The notes beneath the pieces were generated by a model that made no database searches, was not told the DNA's origin, and saw only the letters and a list, made by a program, of their open reading frames with translations. Below, piece by piece: positions 1-10,057 of a DNA stretch of 64,000 nt. A program made the position numbers and the translations under genes. Location of the stretch: the NCBI GenBank assembly GCA_025594325.1, contig JANHCV010000001.1, positions 1,488,001-1,552,000 on the forward strand, read 5' to 3'. How positions within the stretch are numbered: the first letter of the stretch is position 1; the number at the start of each line of letters is the position of its first letter. Origin of the DNA: Blastocladiella emersonii ATCC 22665. Taxonomy: Eukaryota > Blastocladiomycota > Blastocladiomycetes > Blastocladiales > Blastocladiaceae.

Positions 1-148
1 CCCGCCGCATTCGATTCCGCGACAGAGTACCGGCGCGCAGCACGAATTTACTCAACCGCCGCCGCGTATCCCGACAGAGACGCAGGGCGCGCACGTTGCG
101 CGAGCCGTCTCCGCTTGGTCTTCTCAGCGGGCGGGCGCCGCTCCTTTT

Positions 149-2503
149 ATGCGGCCGAGCCAGACCCAGAACCCCGCGCAGCAGCAGCCGCCGCCCCTCA
201 TCATGTCGCTTCCGCCCGGTCAGCAGCTTCCCGCGGGCGCCGTCCTCGTTGCCGCGGCGGGTGGCGCCAACGAGGAGTCGACCGCGCTCCGCGAGGACCT
301 CTCCCGGACCAATTCGGAGCTTCTCGCGCGCACGGGCGAGATCGCCATGCTGCGCCAGAATCTCGCGCGGCTCGAGGCGCAGCGCACCCAGTCCGAGACC
401 GAGGCCAACCGTGCCGCTGCCCAGCTTCGCGAACAGCACGAGCGCGAGGTCGCCGACCTTCGCGCCGAAATGGAGCGCATGCGGTCCGAAATGGCCTTCC
501 ACGAACACAACTCGCGCCAGCAGGCGTGGCGTGCCAGCCGCGTCGTCTACTCGCAGCACCCGGCCCAGTCGCAAATGTCGCCGGTTGTGGGCAGCAGGGT
601 CCCGCAATCGCCGGCCCCCTTTTCGCAGTCTCACGCTCGTGGTGCGTGGCCTGGTGCGAGCGGCCTCGGTCGCCGTGATTTGCCGCCACCGGCTCCGCGC
701 TTGACGCAACTCGCAGCGTCACGTCCACCTGGATCCGATAGCCCCGTCCCCGCGCATCCTTCCGCATCGGCATCTTCGGCCATGGATGTGGATGTCGACT
801 CGATGCCGCCACCACCGCTTCCGCCGCCGCCCGCCCCGCTTCCCGCATCCAATGTCGCTGCTGTCGTTCCTGTCGCGCCCGAGCTTCTCGCACCTCCTTC
901 CCCAAGCACGACGGATCGCCCACCTTCGGCGGCCAGTGTCGCTGTGCAAGCCATCAACGAGTCGCTTCCGTCCGCGCCTACCGCTCCTCCAGAACCCATC
1001 CTGATTGCCCTTCGCGACGTTGCCGCTGCCTCGCCGTCCTGCATCTCCGCCAGCGTCCGCGACACCATGTTCATCCTCGCCGCTCGCGGCGACGCGGACG
1101 CGCTCTGCGCCACGTCCGTGTTCCTCAGTACGCTTCTCGGCGCCCAAGCTACCATCGGCTCGCCCACTCTTCCCAATCTTCTCGTCGGGACCGCGCGGGT
1201 CTTGCAGTGGCTCACGGACTCGCTGCGGGCGCGGGGTCTCCTCGCCGGCCTGCTTGACGCGATCCTCGACTACGCCGCGAGCGATCCGCGCCACATCATT
1301 AGTGTGCTTCACGAGGCCATTTGCGCGTGCGCGGCTCACGTCAACCGGCTCCATTACGGCGACGATCGCGCGGCCGCGACGAGTAGCCCGCCCAGCTTGA
1401 CCAAAGGGACCACAAGCACTGCTCCGTCACCGCCGCCACGCGACCGCCTCGAGCCGTGGTACCGCGCCGTGTGTCGCCTGTTTGCCGTCATCGAGTCGAT
1501 TGCCCGCGCCTCGCGCAAGCACCTGTCGCTCGTGGCGCGCGTCGCCGGCCCGTTCTGGCAGCGCAACGAGATCGAGTACCTCGCCAAGGACCGCGACTGG
1601 TCCGACGCCGTCCACGCTGCGCTCGCGCGCTGGATGGTGCTCCTGGTCCAGACGCCGCAGACGATCGCGTCGCTCGCGCACCGCCGGTCCCTCGTCCCGT
1701 TCCTCGGCAAGCTCCTGCGCGTCGACCCGCCGCGCGAGTCGCCCGCCATCGCGCCACCCGCGGACGTTGGTGGTTGCGAGCAGGCGGCCGACAACGCAGA
1801 GCGCGAGTTTGGGATTGCCGCGACGCACGTCGCCGTGCTCGAGGTGTACTCTTGTCTCGCCGCGCACTTTCCCGTGGCCGTGTCGTGGCACTGGATGGCC
1901 GTCGACGGGATCGCCGCGCGGATCGTCGCGGTCCTGCACGACACGGCGAGCCAGCTGCACTCGGCCCCACCAAGCCCCTGCTGCCGCCGCGTGACGCGGA
2001 TGCGGCTCCGCGTCGTGTCGCTCGCGATGCGCATCATCCACTCACTCGCCCTGCGCATGCAGCAGTCGACTATGGCGGACCCGGACGCGCGCCGCGCGGC
2101 GCTCGCGGCCCTCGATGCGCTCGCCAAGGCCGGCGGCGGGATCCCCAGCAACGAGGGGCTCGGGACGGGCGCGCCGACGGCCGCGGCGTTCCCGCTGCTC
2201 CTCGAGGACCTGCTGCGCCAACCGCTCGGCCTGCCCGAGCTCGCCAAGCACAAGCTCATGTCGTCGATTGCCATGGTCCACGCGCTGCCGGGTGCGCCGC
2301 CGTTGCCGAGTGCTTCTGCTGGAGCGGCGAGTTCGGTTGCAGAGCGGAGCGCCGCGCGGAGGCTTCGGCGATCGGATCCAGCAGGAGCGACCGAGGCCGT
2401 CGCGGTGGTCTGCACGCTGGCCAAGGAACTCGAGTCGATGCTCATTTCGACCAAGCACATCAAGGCGCCGATCCCGCCGGCCGATCCCGTAACGGCTTTG
2501 TGA
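149..2503 (+). CDS. coiled-coil plus helical-repeat protein, ATRIP/Lcd1-like candidate
   Basis: Single-exon frame of 784 aa. Residues about 48-119 form a strongly charged coiled coil containing GEIAMLRQNLARLE, which resembles the 'GEI-x-LR-x-N' coiled coil of ATRIP/Rad26/Lcd1 checkpoint proteins. A Pro/Ala/Ser-rich linker follows (about 130-290). The rest is hydrophobic and helix-rich, like an ARM/HEAT-type body. ATRIP binds RPA-coated ssDNA and the ATR kinase through this combination of an N-terminal coiled coil and a helical-repeat body. I see no catalytic motif. An alternative start lies at 203 (MSLPPG). Family assignment is inference from architecture and one motif; another coiled-coil scaffold is possible. 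Confidence 0.5.
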   Translation: MRPSQTQNPAQQQPPPLIMSLPPGQQLPAGAVLVAAAGGANEESTALREDLSRTNSELLARTGEIAMLRQNLARLEAQRTQSETEANRAAAQLREQHEREVADLRAEMERMRSEMAFHEHNSRQQAWRASRVVYSQHPAQSQMSPVVGSRVPQSPAPFSQSHARGAWPGASGLGRRDLPPPAPRLTQLAASRPPGSDSPVPAHPSASASSAMDVDVDSMPPPPLPPPPAPLPASNVAAVVPVAPELLAPPSPSTTDRPPSAASVAVQAINESLPSAPTAPPEPILIALRDVAAASPSCISASVRDTMFILAARGDADALCATSVFLSTLLGAQATIGSPTLPNLLVGTARVLQWLTDSLRARGLLAGLLDAILDYAASDPRHIISVLHEAICACAAHVNRLHYGDDRAAATSSPPSLTKGTTSTAPSPPPRDRLEPWYRAVCRLFAVIESIARASRKHLSLVARVAGPFWQRNEIEYLAKDRDWSDAVHAALARWMVLLVQTPQTIASLAHRRSLVPFLGKLLRVDPPRESPAIAPPADVGGCEQAADNAEREFGIAATHVAVLEVYSCLAAHFPVAVSWHWMAVDGIAARIVAVLHDTASQLHSAPPSPCCRRVTRMRLRVVSLAMRIIHSLALRMQQSTMADPDARRAALAALDALAKAGGGIPSNEGLGTGAPTAAAFPLLLEDLLRQPLGLPELAKHKLMSSIAMVHALPGAPPLPSASAGAASSVAERSAARRLRRSDPAGATEAVAVVCTLAKELESMLISTKHIKAPIPPADPVTAL

Positions 2504-3229
2504 CGAACGTGACACTATCTGAATAGCAAACGTATTGATACAACTGTGATCCGTCGCGAGGCAAGTCAGTGTCGCGGTGGCGCAAGCCTCGACTGTCCTC
2601 GCCTTGTACCCGATCTCGCACCACTGACGAACGCGCGAAAGACTTGCTGACCGATACACACGTACTCACTGTGAATTTCGGGCGTCTGCGGAAATCCCGA
2701 TGAGTCTTGGGCGAGGACGAGGAACCTGCAAGCAAACAGAATCGTGCCGATGCGCCACGCACGTGCTCGTGAACGTCGCGTCTCGGCGACCTGTAGCCGG
2801 CTCGGATTCGCCACCAAGTGGGCACGCCGCAATGAAGTCTGATGTTTTCGTGTCCTTCGCAGCAAGGCGCTCACATGTCGTGCTTAAGCGTGGCCAACGG
2901 CATTGCCGCTACGACCCAACGCGTCAGCGACTGAGCTCGCCATGCCATAAGGTCCTCGTGCCACAACGGAGAGGCCATCGCGGACCTGCTGTACCATCAA
3001 GCCGACTCTCTGTACGCCATCGGCGGCTGGTAGACGAGCGATGGTACTGATGGCCACCATGATCGTCACAGCGACAAGAGTCCAATGCTGTAGATCGAGC
3101 CTGCGTTGATGACCAGAACAATTGCACGCCTCTTGGACAATCTGATGATGATGGCCAATAGATCTCGCTTTCGAGCGAGTACGTGAGGCTGGTCGCAGCC
3201 CCTGAACGTGAATTCAGCGAGTAAAGCTC
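2504..3229. other. intergenic, no gene seen
   Basis: About 730 bases downstream of the ATRIP-like gene. Short open frames occur on both strands, but none has recognisable protein character or splice-joined continuity. Base composition is lower in GC than the flanking coding DNA. No tRNA- or rRNA-like signal was found by eye. Confidence 0.5.
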
Positions 3230-4145
3230 GATTTCTGCGGGTGGGAGTGACCATGGCCATCCGACTTGGTGGTTGGCGGATCACCTCCGCCATCAACTCC
3301 TGTATCACCCAACCAAAAAAAATTCGCATCTAGAAGATGCTTTTACTCGAATGCTCATGACCTGAGAGTAAAATCACGGACTAAAACCGAATTTCGGGGG
3401 TGGGGGTGACCATGGCCATCCGACTTTGGGTCGGCCGCCCACCTCCACCATCAACTCCCGCGTCACACAACGCAAAAGAATTCACATCTAAGAGATGCTT
3501 CCACACATTATGGCGAAAGAAGCGAGAATTGGATAAATCTGAAGGTGGGAGTGACCGTGGCCGGCGACCTCCTTCGCGTCAGATCACCTCCACCATCGCC
3601 CCCAAGATCACCTAACTAAAAAAAAAATTCGCATCTTAAAGATGCTTCCACTCAAGAAAATATCTTCGGAGAGTGGAAGCAGTGAGTAAAACACGAATGC
3701 TGGGGATGGGGGTGACCATGACCACCGCCCGACCACCGACTTCCTGGCAGTCAATCGACTCCACCCTCAACTCCCGCGTTACTTAACAAAAAAATTCGCA
3801 TGTTAGAGATGCTTCCACTCACCATGACGGTCCTCCAGGAGCGAAAGAAGCAAGGCTGCGACGAATCCTGGGGGTGGGAGCGACCATGGCCATCGTCCGG
3901 CCACCGACTCCTCCGCCTCCGACCACGTCCACCATCAACACCGGTACCACTAACAAAAAAAAATGGCTTCTTAGAGATGCTTCCACTCAATCAAACAATC
4001 TCGGTGCGCGAAATCGGTGACTAAAACACGAAGCCTGGGGGTGGGGGTGACCGTGGCCAGCGACTAACCACCGACTCTCCCGCTTCCACCATCAACTCCC
4101 GTATCACACAACTCAAAAAAAATTCGCATCTTAGAGATGCTTCCA
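3230..4145 (-). repeat. ~160-bp tandem array carrying the U6 3' hairpin and oligo-T terminator
   Basis: Six diverged units. Read on the minus strand, each has a GAGTGGAAGCATCT-like sequence forming a small hairpin (GCATCT loop AGATGC) and then GAATTTTTTT. About 15-30 bases later comes a GTTGATGGTGGA-like block, and then a GGCCATGGTCACCCCCACC-like block. Hairpins lie at about 3326-3340, 3484-3498, 3631-3645, 3798-3812, 3965-3980 and 4126-4140, giving spacings of 158, 147, 167, 167 and 161. The last hairpin is the 3' end of the U6 snRNA gene itself. Hairpins 1, 3 and 6 pair perfectly, 2 and 4 have one mismatch, and 5 is degenerate. The plus-strand A-runs (e.g. 3315-3322, 3618-3627, 4115-4122) are Pol III-type T-runs on the minus strand. 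Whether units are transcribed is unknown. Confidence 0.8.
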
Positions 4146-4181
4146 CTCAAGAGACAGTGTGTCATCCTTAACGCAGGGACC

Positions 4182-4212
<31 letters not shown>

Positions 4213-4239
4213 GAATGTGCCCTAAGGCGAAGTGTGCGT
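4115..4239 (-). ncRNA. U6: U6 spliceosomal snRNA
   Basis: The minus strand reads AAAATTGGAACGATACAGAG followed directly by AAGATTAGCATGG and TCCCTGCGTTAAGGATGACAC. These are the hallmark U6 segments: the ACAGAGA box that pairs with the 5' splice site, the AGATTAGCATGG (AGC) region that pairs with U2/U4, and the internal stem-loop with its GGAUGACAC 3' arm. A 5' stem-loop-like sequence (CACTTCGCC) begins near 4235. The 3' part differs from metazoan and yeast U6: it ends in the hairpin GCATCT/AGATGC and a T8 run at 4115-4122, a plausible Pol III terminator. The transcript ends are estimated. The downstream side continues into the tandem array that repeats this 3' end. Confidence 0.93.
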
Positions 4240-5265
4240 CGAAAACCGCGTATTTGATGGTTCAGCCGAGTTACACAAGCAACGGTTGTGGGTCCCGGCT
4301 TAGTCTTCTCTGGCGGTGTTTCACACTCTTTGACGGCCCGGCACCGTGGTCTCGGAGGCTGCCGTCAGGGGCCACTTGCACTCCACGTCCGTCGTCCTCC
4401 TGACCTCAGTCCCATAGATGGCCATGAAGCTCGACAGTTGATGCAACCTTTCGGTGCCTGGGACGCTCGCCCACCTTCTGCATGACCGTGCACCGTGTGA
4501 CCATCCCCCGAATCCTTCGCCAGCGACGCCCGCCCGTCGGTCCTCGTTGCCACCATACAAGGGCCCGTCGACAACCGGTCCTTCTATCATACTACATGAA
4601 ACAACTGCTCTCGATGCTGTCCTTGGGAAACCAGGTCGACGTGAGTCGGGGCAGCGGCCCGGGCGAAGTCTCCTGACGGGACCCCCTCGTCCGCCGCTCG
4701 TCTCGCTTCGGCCATGATCCTTCTCTACCCGCAAACTCTCGATGGTATTTGTGCTCTGACAGAGGACTTGGACATCTCCATGCCTCGTTCGGTCCTCCCG
4801 AGTCCGCATCTGCCTTCCGATCAGGCTCGTCGACGCTGCTCCTCGCTGCCCGCTCTTCGGGTCAGGCCCTTCGTGTCATGTTCTCGCCACGGCCGTCGTC
4901 GGCACTGCATCCTGACGTTCTCGCAGCTTGCTCCTACAAGCGGCCCTCTCGGCGTTTGAGCAGCATGCCTAGTCCCTCCTGATGCGACCGCGTACTTCGA
5001 CCGCCGCAAGTCCGCTCGATCCGACCTGATCCGAATATGCGAGACCCGCCATTCTCCATCATACTTGCCAGCCGAGCAACATTCTGGTGGCTATCTGCAA
5101 CACTCGAGCCGCGGTATCGCGCAAGGCTCGTCCAAGTGGACTCCCTCCCACCTTGCTCGCGCGGCGATCTCGTAGCGGCCTCACACCGCTTGTCCTTCAC
5201 AAACCCCTCACTCCTCATCTCACTAGTCCAGCAGCGACTACATCTTACAGCTTACATTCCCGCTT
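4240..5265. other. intergenic between U6 and the P450 gene, no gene seen
   Basis: About 1 kb. It must hold the U6 promoter just above 4240 (minus-strand orientation) and the P450 3' region. A CAAATACG sequence at about 4249-4256 (minus) is a weak TATA-like candidate. Open frames on both strands lack protein character. Confidence 0.4.
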
Positions 5266-7154
5266 TCAGCGGCGACTGAACACGAGCGGCACCTCGACCG
5301 GCCGCGCCGTGATCCCGTACTTGATGGTCGGCACAAAGTCGTGCTTGTCCTCGGGCAGGGCGACGCGGAAGCGGGTGAGCAGGAGGGCGATAAAGACCTT
5401 GAGCTCCATGACGGCAAACGACCGGCCGATGCACGCGCGCGGCCCGTTGATGAAGGGGAGGTACTGCGTCGGCATGATGGTGCGGGTGGCGGCGGGGTTC
5501 GGGTCCTGGCCGGCAAGCTGGATCTCCTTCCACCGGTCGGGGCGAAACGTGTCGGCGTCGTCGCCCCAGATTTCGTGGTCGAGGTGGATCGCTTGCTACA
5601 AACGCGGGTGGGTTGGGTCAGTCTCCTAGTGCCGTCGCGCGCAAACAAACGAAAGCCTGCGTACGATCGGAACGAGCACGGTCGCGCCCTTGGGCAGGAC
5701 CAGCGTGCGGCCGTCCGCGAGCTCGACGGGGGTGTCGGCGAGGGCGGCGCGCGAGACCACGTACGCCGGGCTGTGCACGCGCAGGGCCTCGTTGACGACG
5801 CGCGCGAGCTCGTCGTGCTTGAGGACGGCGTCGATCCACGCCGAGTAGTCGTCGGCCGGGTCCATGCCCGCGAAGGCGTCGCGCAGCGCGGCCGCGAGCG
5901 TGTCCTGGATCGCCGGGTTGCGCGCGAGGTGGTACATGGCCATGGATAGGGCGTTCGACGTGGTTTCATGGCCTGTGGGAAGTGGGCGAGTGAGCCGGGC
6001 GTCGCGACGAGGGGAAAAGGGCGAAGCGTACCGGCCACCAAAAACGTGAGCATCTCGTCGCGGACCTCGACCGCCGACAGCGCGCGGTCGGTGCCGTCGC
6101 CCGCGGCGAGGAGCACGCTGACAAGCGACGTGGCCTCGGACCGGGCCTTGGGCGAGACCGGGTCATCGTTGGCGTCGGCATGCGCCGCGCGGCGCTCCTG
6201 CAGCGACGCGATAATGGACTCGACCTGCGAGAAGACGGTGCGCTGGGCGCGCCAGTAGGTGAGGTTGGCGGGGACCGGGAGCAGCTCAAAGACGGGCAGG
6301 ATCTGCTTGAGGATGCCGAATGCGCTGGCAAAACTGGCCAGGGTCAGGGTGTGGTAGGCGCGGGTGAGCGGCGACTCGGTGTCGTTGAGGGCGTCAAAGT
6401 CGGTGGCGAAAGCTGCATGGTCGAGAGATTAGCTTCGGTCCCGCTTCAAGAGGTACTCGGAGAACGTACAGGTCCGCCCAATGACGTTGAGCGTGAGACT
6501 GGTCGAGAGCTTCTGGAAATCGACCTCTTCCCCGACCCGCGCATCGAGCAGGCGCACGAGCTCCTCGACGCTGTCGACCATGGTCGGGACGAGCCGCTTG
6601 AGCGTGGACAGGTTGAAGACGGGGTTCATGAGCCGGCGGTGGCGCTTGTGGACGTCGCCGTCAATGACGAGGAGGCCCATATCGCCCGTGATCTGGGCAA
6701 TGAACCGGCGCGCGTCGCTCGTCTTGCCGAACGCGTACGACCGCGCGGACAGGATCGTGTGCAGGGCCTTGGGGTCGGTCACGGTGACGTTGCGCCCGCC
6801 GAGCAGGGCGCGGGTCATGTAGACGCGGCCGAGCGTGCGCGTGTGGTGGCGGTGCCACGCGACGATGGACGGGAACTCGCGGAAGCTCGTGGCGTGGCCC
6901 CACAGCCAGCGCTGCAGCAGCGTCGCGGGCGGCGAGGGGAGCGGCTGGCCGTCGAGGGCGAGGGCGCGGTTGGCGCGAGTGCGCGCGGCAATGGACCAGG
7001 CGAGCGAGGTGGTCTTGGCAAGGAAGGCCACGGAGCCGAGGACTGCGAGGAGGCGCAGCGGCGACGCGGCGCGCAGGTGATTGAGCACGGCGAGCAGCGA
7101 GTCGGCGGCGTGGTGCGCGAGGGCGTGCGCCGAGGCGCTCACGGTCGATTCCAT
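5266..7154 (-). CDS. cytochrome P450 monooxygenase
   Basis: Four exons: 7154-6470, 6412-6032, 5972-5665 and 5595-5266, joining in frame to 567 aa. Introns begin GTACG and end CAG or TAG. The N-terminus is hydrophobic and fits an ER-membrane anchor. Signature elements appear in order: I-helix AGHETTS (about residue 355), K-helix E-x-x-R in NEALRVHS, FRPDRW (PERF region), and the heme-binding loop FINGPRACIG (about residue 508) with the cysteine ligand. It is therefore a full-length and apparently intact microsomal class II P450. Such enzymes insert one oxygen atom into lipids or xenobiotics using a P450 reductase. The substrate cannot be read from sequence. The upstream spacer (7155-7439) carries a CTG repeat. 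Confidence 0.93.
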
Positions 7155-7306
7155 GGTGTTGCGTCGCGGTTGCGTGAAGTGTCCATGGCAGAGCGGGGAT
7201 GTCGAGGGTTTTTATCCGCGGCAGAGTGGAAGGAGGGTACGGAATCGGGGGCGCGCCGCTCACCTCAGCGAGGTCAGCGACGCGTTCTGACGTGGCGCGC
7301 GTCTCG

Positions 7307-7334
7307 CTGCTGCTGCTGCTGCTGCTGCTGCTGA
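7307..7334 (+). repeat. CTG trinucleotide microsatellite
   Basis: About nine consecutive CTG units. They lie in the spacer between the P450 start (7154, minus) and the 3' end of the Nas2 gene (7440, minus), so they fall in the likely P450 promoter or the Nas2 3' flank. Not coding in any model I support. Confidence 0.85.
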
Positions 7335-7439
7335 CACACGGGCGACTCGAGGCGCCACGTCCTCCCTTGCCTCCGACCTCATGCGGGCGGTCGCTGCGGT
7401 TCGTCTCGAGTTCGTTTATTGAATGGTACAGGATGTGGG

Positions 7440-8384
7440 TTAGCTCGAGGGCACGATATGGCAGCTACACGGACGACGGAGGGCACGGGCGTCAGCCGAG
7501 GTACAGAACTTGGAAACACGAAGGGCGTACCCGAGGAGACCGCGTCCACCCCACTTCCGCGGGGTCAAGCTGAGCGTGAGGGTTTCGGACTCGCGCTGGA
7601 CGATGATGGCGAGTGCGCGCTAGCGGAGTGGGGGGAACGTCAGATCGAAGCGCGAGGCAGCACCGTGTTAGACGACGTACATTCTCGTGCGCAGCGACGA
7701 GTGGTAGGAGAGCCTTGAGCGAGTCGTGATTGGTGGCGTCGAGGGAGCCGAAGCCGAGGATGTGGTCGCCGCGCTTGAGGCCCTGTACAAACGCACAGCG
7801 CAGTCAGTCGTCTGCCATCGCACAGATCCGAGCCCGAAGAAAGCGTACCGCAGCCGAAGCAGGCGAGTCGGGCGACACGGCGTTGACGCGCGCAAACGGA
7901 CGCGTTGGGCGCGACGACGCACCTCCGTTGGCGGGTGGTGCGGCGGCGGGCTCGGCGGGGAACTTGTGCACGTCGAGGAGCGCGGCCTCGATGCGCTTGT
8001 ACATGTCCTTGAGGTCGTTGCGGCGGGCTGGACTCGGATGAGCAACCGTGGTGGGACGGCGAGATTTCAAGGGAGAGAAGGAACGTACAGATGATGTCGG
8101 TGCGCAGCTTGCGGATGGCGTACACATCGACGTCGGCGCGCGGGAAGCCCTGGGCGTCGACGAGCGGGTCGTCCACGCTGACCTTGTGCTGTGCGTTCAG
8201 GGATCGGATCAGTCCCGAGTCAACGCGTGATCGAGGTAGCGGGGAGACGCACGCTCTTGAGCACGTCGTGCATGGTGGTCAGGTCGGCCTCGAGCGCGTC
8301 CTTTTCGGCCATGAGGGCGCGCGCGTGCGCGAGGGCGGCGTCGCGCGACGCGGGCTCGGTGGTTGCGGCGGTTGTGGACATCAT
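7440..8384 (-). CDS. NAS2: 26S proteasome assembly chaperone p27 (PSMD9/Nas2)
   Basis: Six exons (8384-8253, 8188-8089, 8027-7849, 7782-7681, 7619-7531, 7464-7440) join in frame to 208 aa, the usual family length. The N-terminal helical part reads LMAEKDALEADL and then VDDPLVDAQGFPRADVDVYA, a diagnostic Nas2/PSMD9 motif. A PDZ domain follows (FARVNAVSPDSPA, GDHILGFGSL), ending in the conserved WGGRGLLGCHIVP. Nas2 binds the Rpt5 ATPase tail and helps assemble the proteasome base. The final 25-nt exon is needed to complete the CHIVP tail. Two adjacent ATGs (8384, 8381) can start it. The start faces the PP2C start, so the two may share a promoter region of about 410 bp. Confidence 0.94.
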
Positions 8385-8793
8385 GGTTGCATGGATCAGG
8401 GGTTTCATTGACAGACAGAGGAGAAAGGGAGGAGAGCAGCACGCAGAAGAAGCTGACGCGAGCGCGCGGCAGGCTCCTGCGTGCGGGCACGTGTGCGCCG
8501 AGCCCACGCGGTCGGTCGCCTCGCTGTGCCGCGCCGTGGCGCCTCCGCCGTCGCGCACTGTGTGGGCGGGCCATCGGCACGGCGCTCCGTCGCCACACGG
8601 CACCCGCACCGACCTCAAACGACCGCGAGACGCGACTGGACGCAACGCACCCGCCCGCCCGCGCCGGCACCACGCATCGACCCTGTCCTGCCGCGGCCGC
8701 GTCCACTGGAGGTGAACGCGCCGCGCCCACTCGGATCCCAACACGCCGATCCACCCGAGCCCTACGCACCACTTGCTCCGTCCTGTCCCCGCC
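8385..8793. promoter_or_regulatory. divergent spacer, Nas2 / PP2C
   Basis: About 410 bp between two start codons pointing outward; probably holds both promoters. No TATA box is obvious and the composition is GC-rich. Confidence 0.4.
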
Positions 8794-9917
8794 ATGGCCT
8801 CGCGCGGCGACGGCCCACCCGACGCGGCCGCCGACCCGGCCGCGCGCGACGTGCCGCTGCTGGCCTCGGCCCAGCTCGACCGCGAGCCCGGCTTCTACTA
8901 CGGCTTCCACGAGGACCGCAACCGCCTCAACCGCCGCACCATGGAGGTGCGTGCTGCTCTACCTTGCTCGCTGCATCATCTCCATGCTCACAACCCCCGA
9001 ATCCACAGGACTCGCACGCCATGGTCGTCAACTTTGCCCGCGTGCATGGCCAGGGCTTCTTTGCCGTGTACGACGGCCACGCCGGGCGCCAGGCCGCGCA
9101 GTGGTGCGGCGAGCACCTGCACGGCGTGCTGGCCGACCTGCTCGACTCGCACCCGGGCACCCCGATCCCGGAGCTGCTCAACGAGACGTTTGAGCGCGCC
9201 GACGCGCTGCTCGCCAACCACGGCATCCACGCCGGGTGCACCGCCGTCGCCTCGCTCATCCACGTCGAGGGCGACCGCCGCGTCCTGTACACGGCCAACG
9301 TCGGCGACGCGCGCGCCGTGCTGTGCCGCAAGGGCCAGGCCATCCGCCTGTCCTACGACCACAAGGGGTGCGACCCGTTCGAGGCCAAGCGCATCACCGA
9401 CGCCGGCGGCTTCGTCCTCAACTCGCGCGTCAACGGCGTGCTCGCCGTGACCCGCTCGCTCGGCGACGCGTCCATGAAGGACCTCGTCGTCGGCAACCCC
9501 TACACCACCGAGGTCGAGCTCACCGCCGACGACGAGTTCCTGATCCTCGCCTGCGACGGCATCTGGGACGTCATGTCCGACCAGGAGGCCGTCAACCTGA
9601 TCCTCGGCCAGCACGAGCCGCAGCAGGCCGCCGAGCTGCTCGTCCACCAGGCTCTCGAGAACATGTCCACCGACAACCTCTCGGCTATCGTCGTGCGCTT
9701 CGTCCACCCGAAGCGGCGACCCTCGCATGCCTCCGCACTCGAGTCGGCCGACTCCGAGGAGATCATCTACGACAACGACGAGACACCGACCCCGCGCAGC
9801 GTCTACGCCGCGCACCGCGCTGCTGCCGCCGCGGGCGCGTCCGCGGCATCGCTGGTGTCCGTCGACGCCGACTCAAGAACAGAAGGTGACGATGCGCCAG
9901 GACCAAGGGACCCATGA
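8794..9917 (+). CDS. PTC1: PP2C-family Ser/Thr phosphatase (PTC1-like)
   Basis: Two exons, 8794-8946 and 9009-9917 (62-nt intron, GTGCGT...CACAG), encode 353 aa. The PP2C motifs are all present: RRTMEDSH at the exon junction, AVYDGHAG (metal-binding Asp), [31 protein letters not shown] and [12 protein letters not shown]2C enzymes are Mg/Mn-dependent monomeric phosphatases; Ptc1-type members inactivate MAPK pathways. The C-terminal ~70 residues are a low-complexity acidic/Ala-rich tail. I chose the ATG at 8794 because the frame upstream is not protein-like. The stop codon lies 140 bp from the convergent PPP4R1 stop. Confidence 0.93.
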
Positions 9918-10057
9918 TATCGTCTCCCTCTCTCTCTATATTTACCTTGCCTTTCGTCCCTCCCTCCCCCGTTCCCGCCTCATACTCCGACTACTCAAAG
10001 AGATAGTGATTCATTTCAATTGCATGCAGCCCTACTCCTTCGCTGGCACTGACGGTA

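Noticed and set aside
3230..4145. CRISPR-like periodic repeats
   Set aside because: Units are ~160 bp, diverged along their length, with no short identical repeats separated by unique spacers, and sit in a eukaryotic genome next to U6.
4321..4809. 162-aa minus-strand frame upstream of U6
   Set aside because: No hydrophobic core or known motif; composition looks random.
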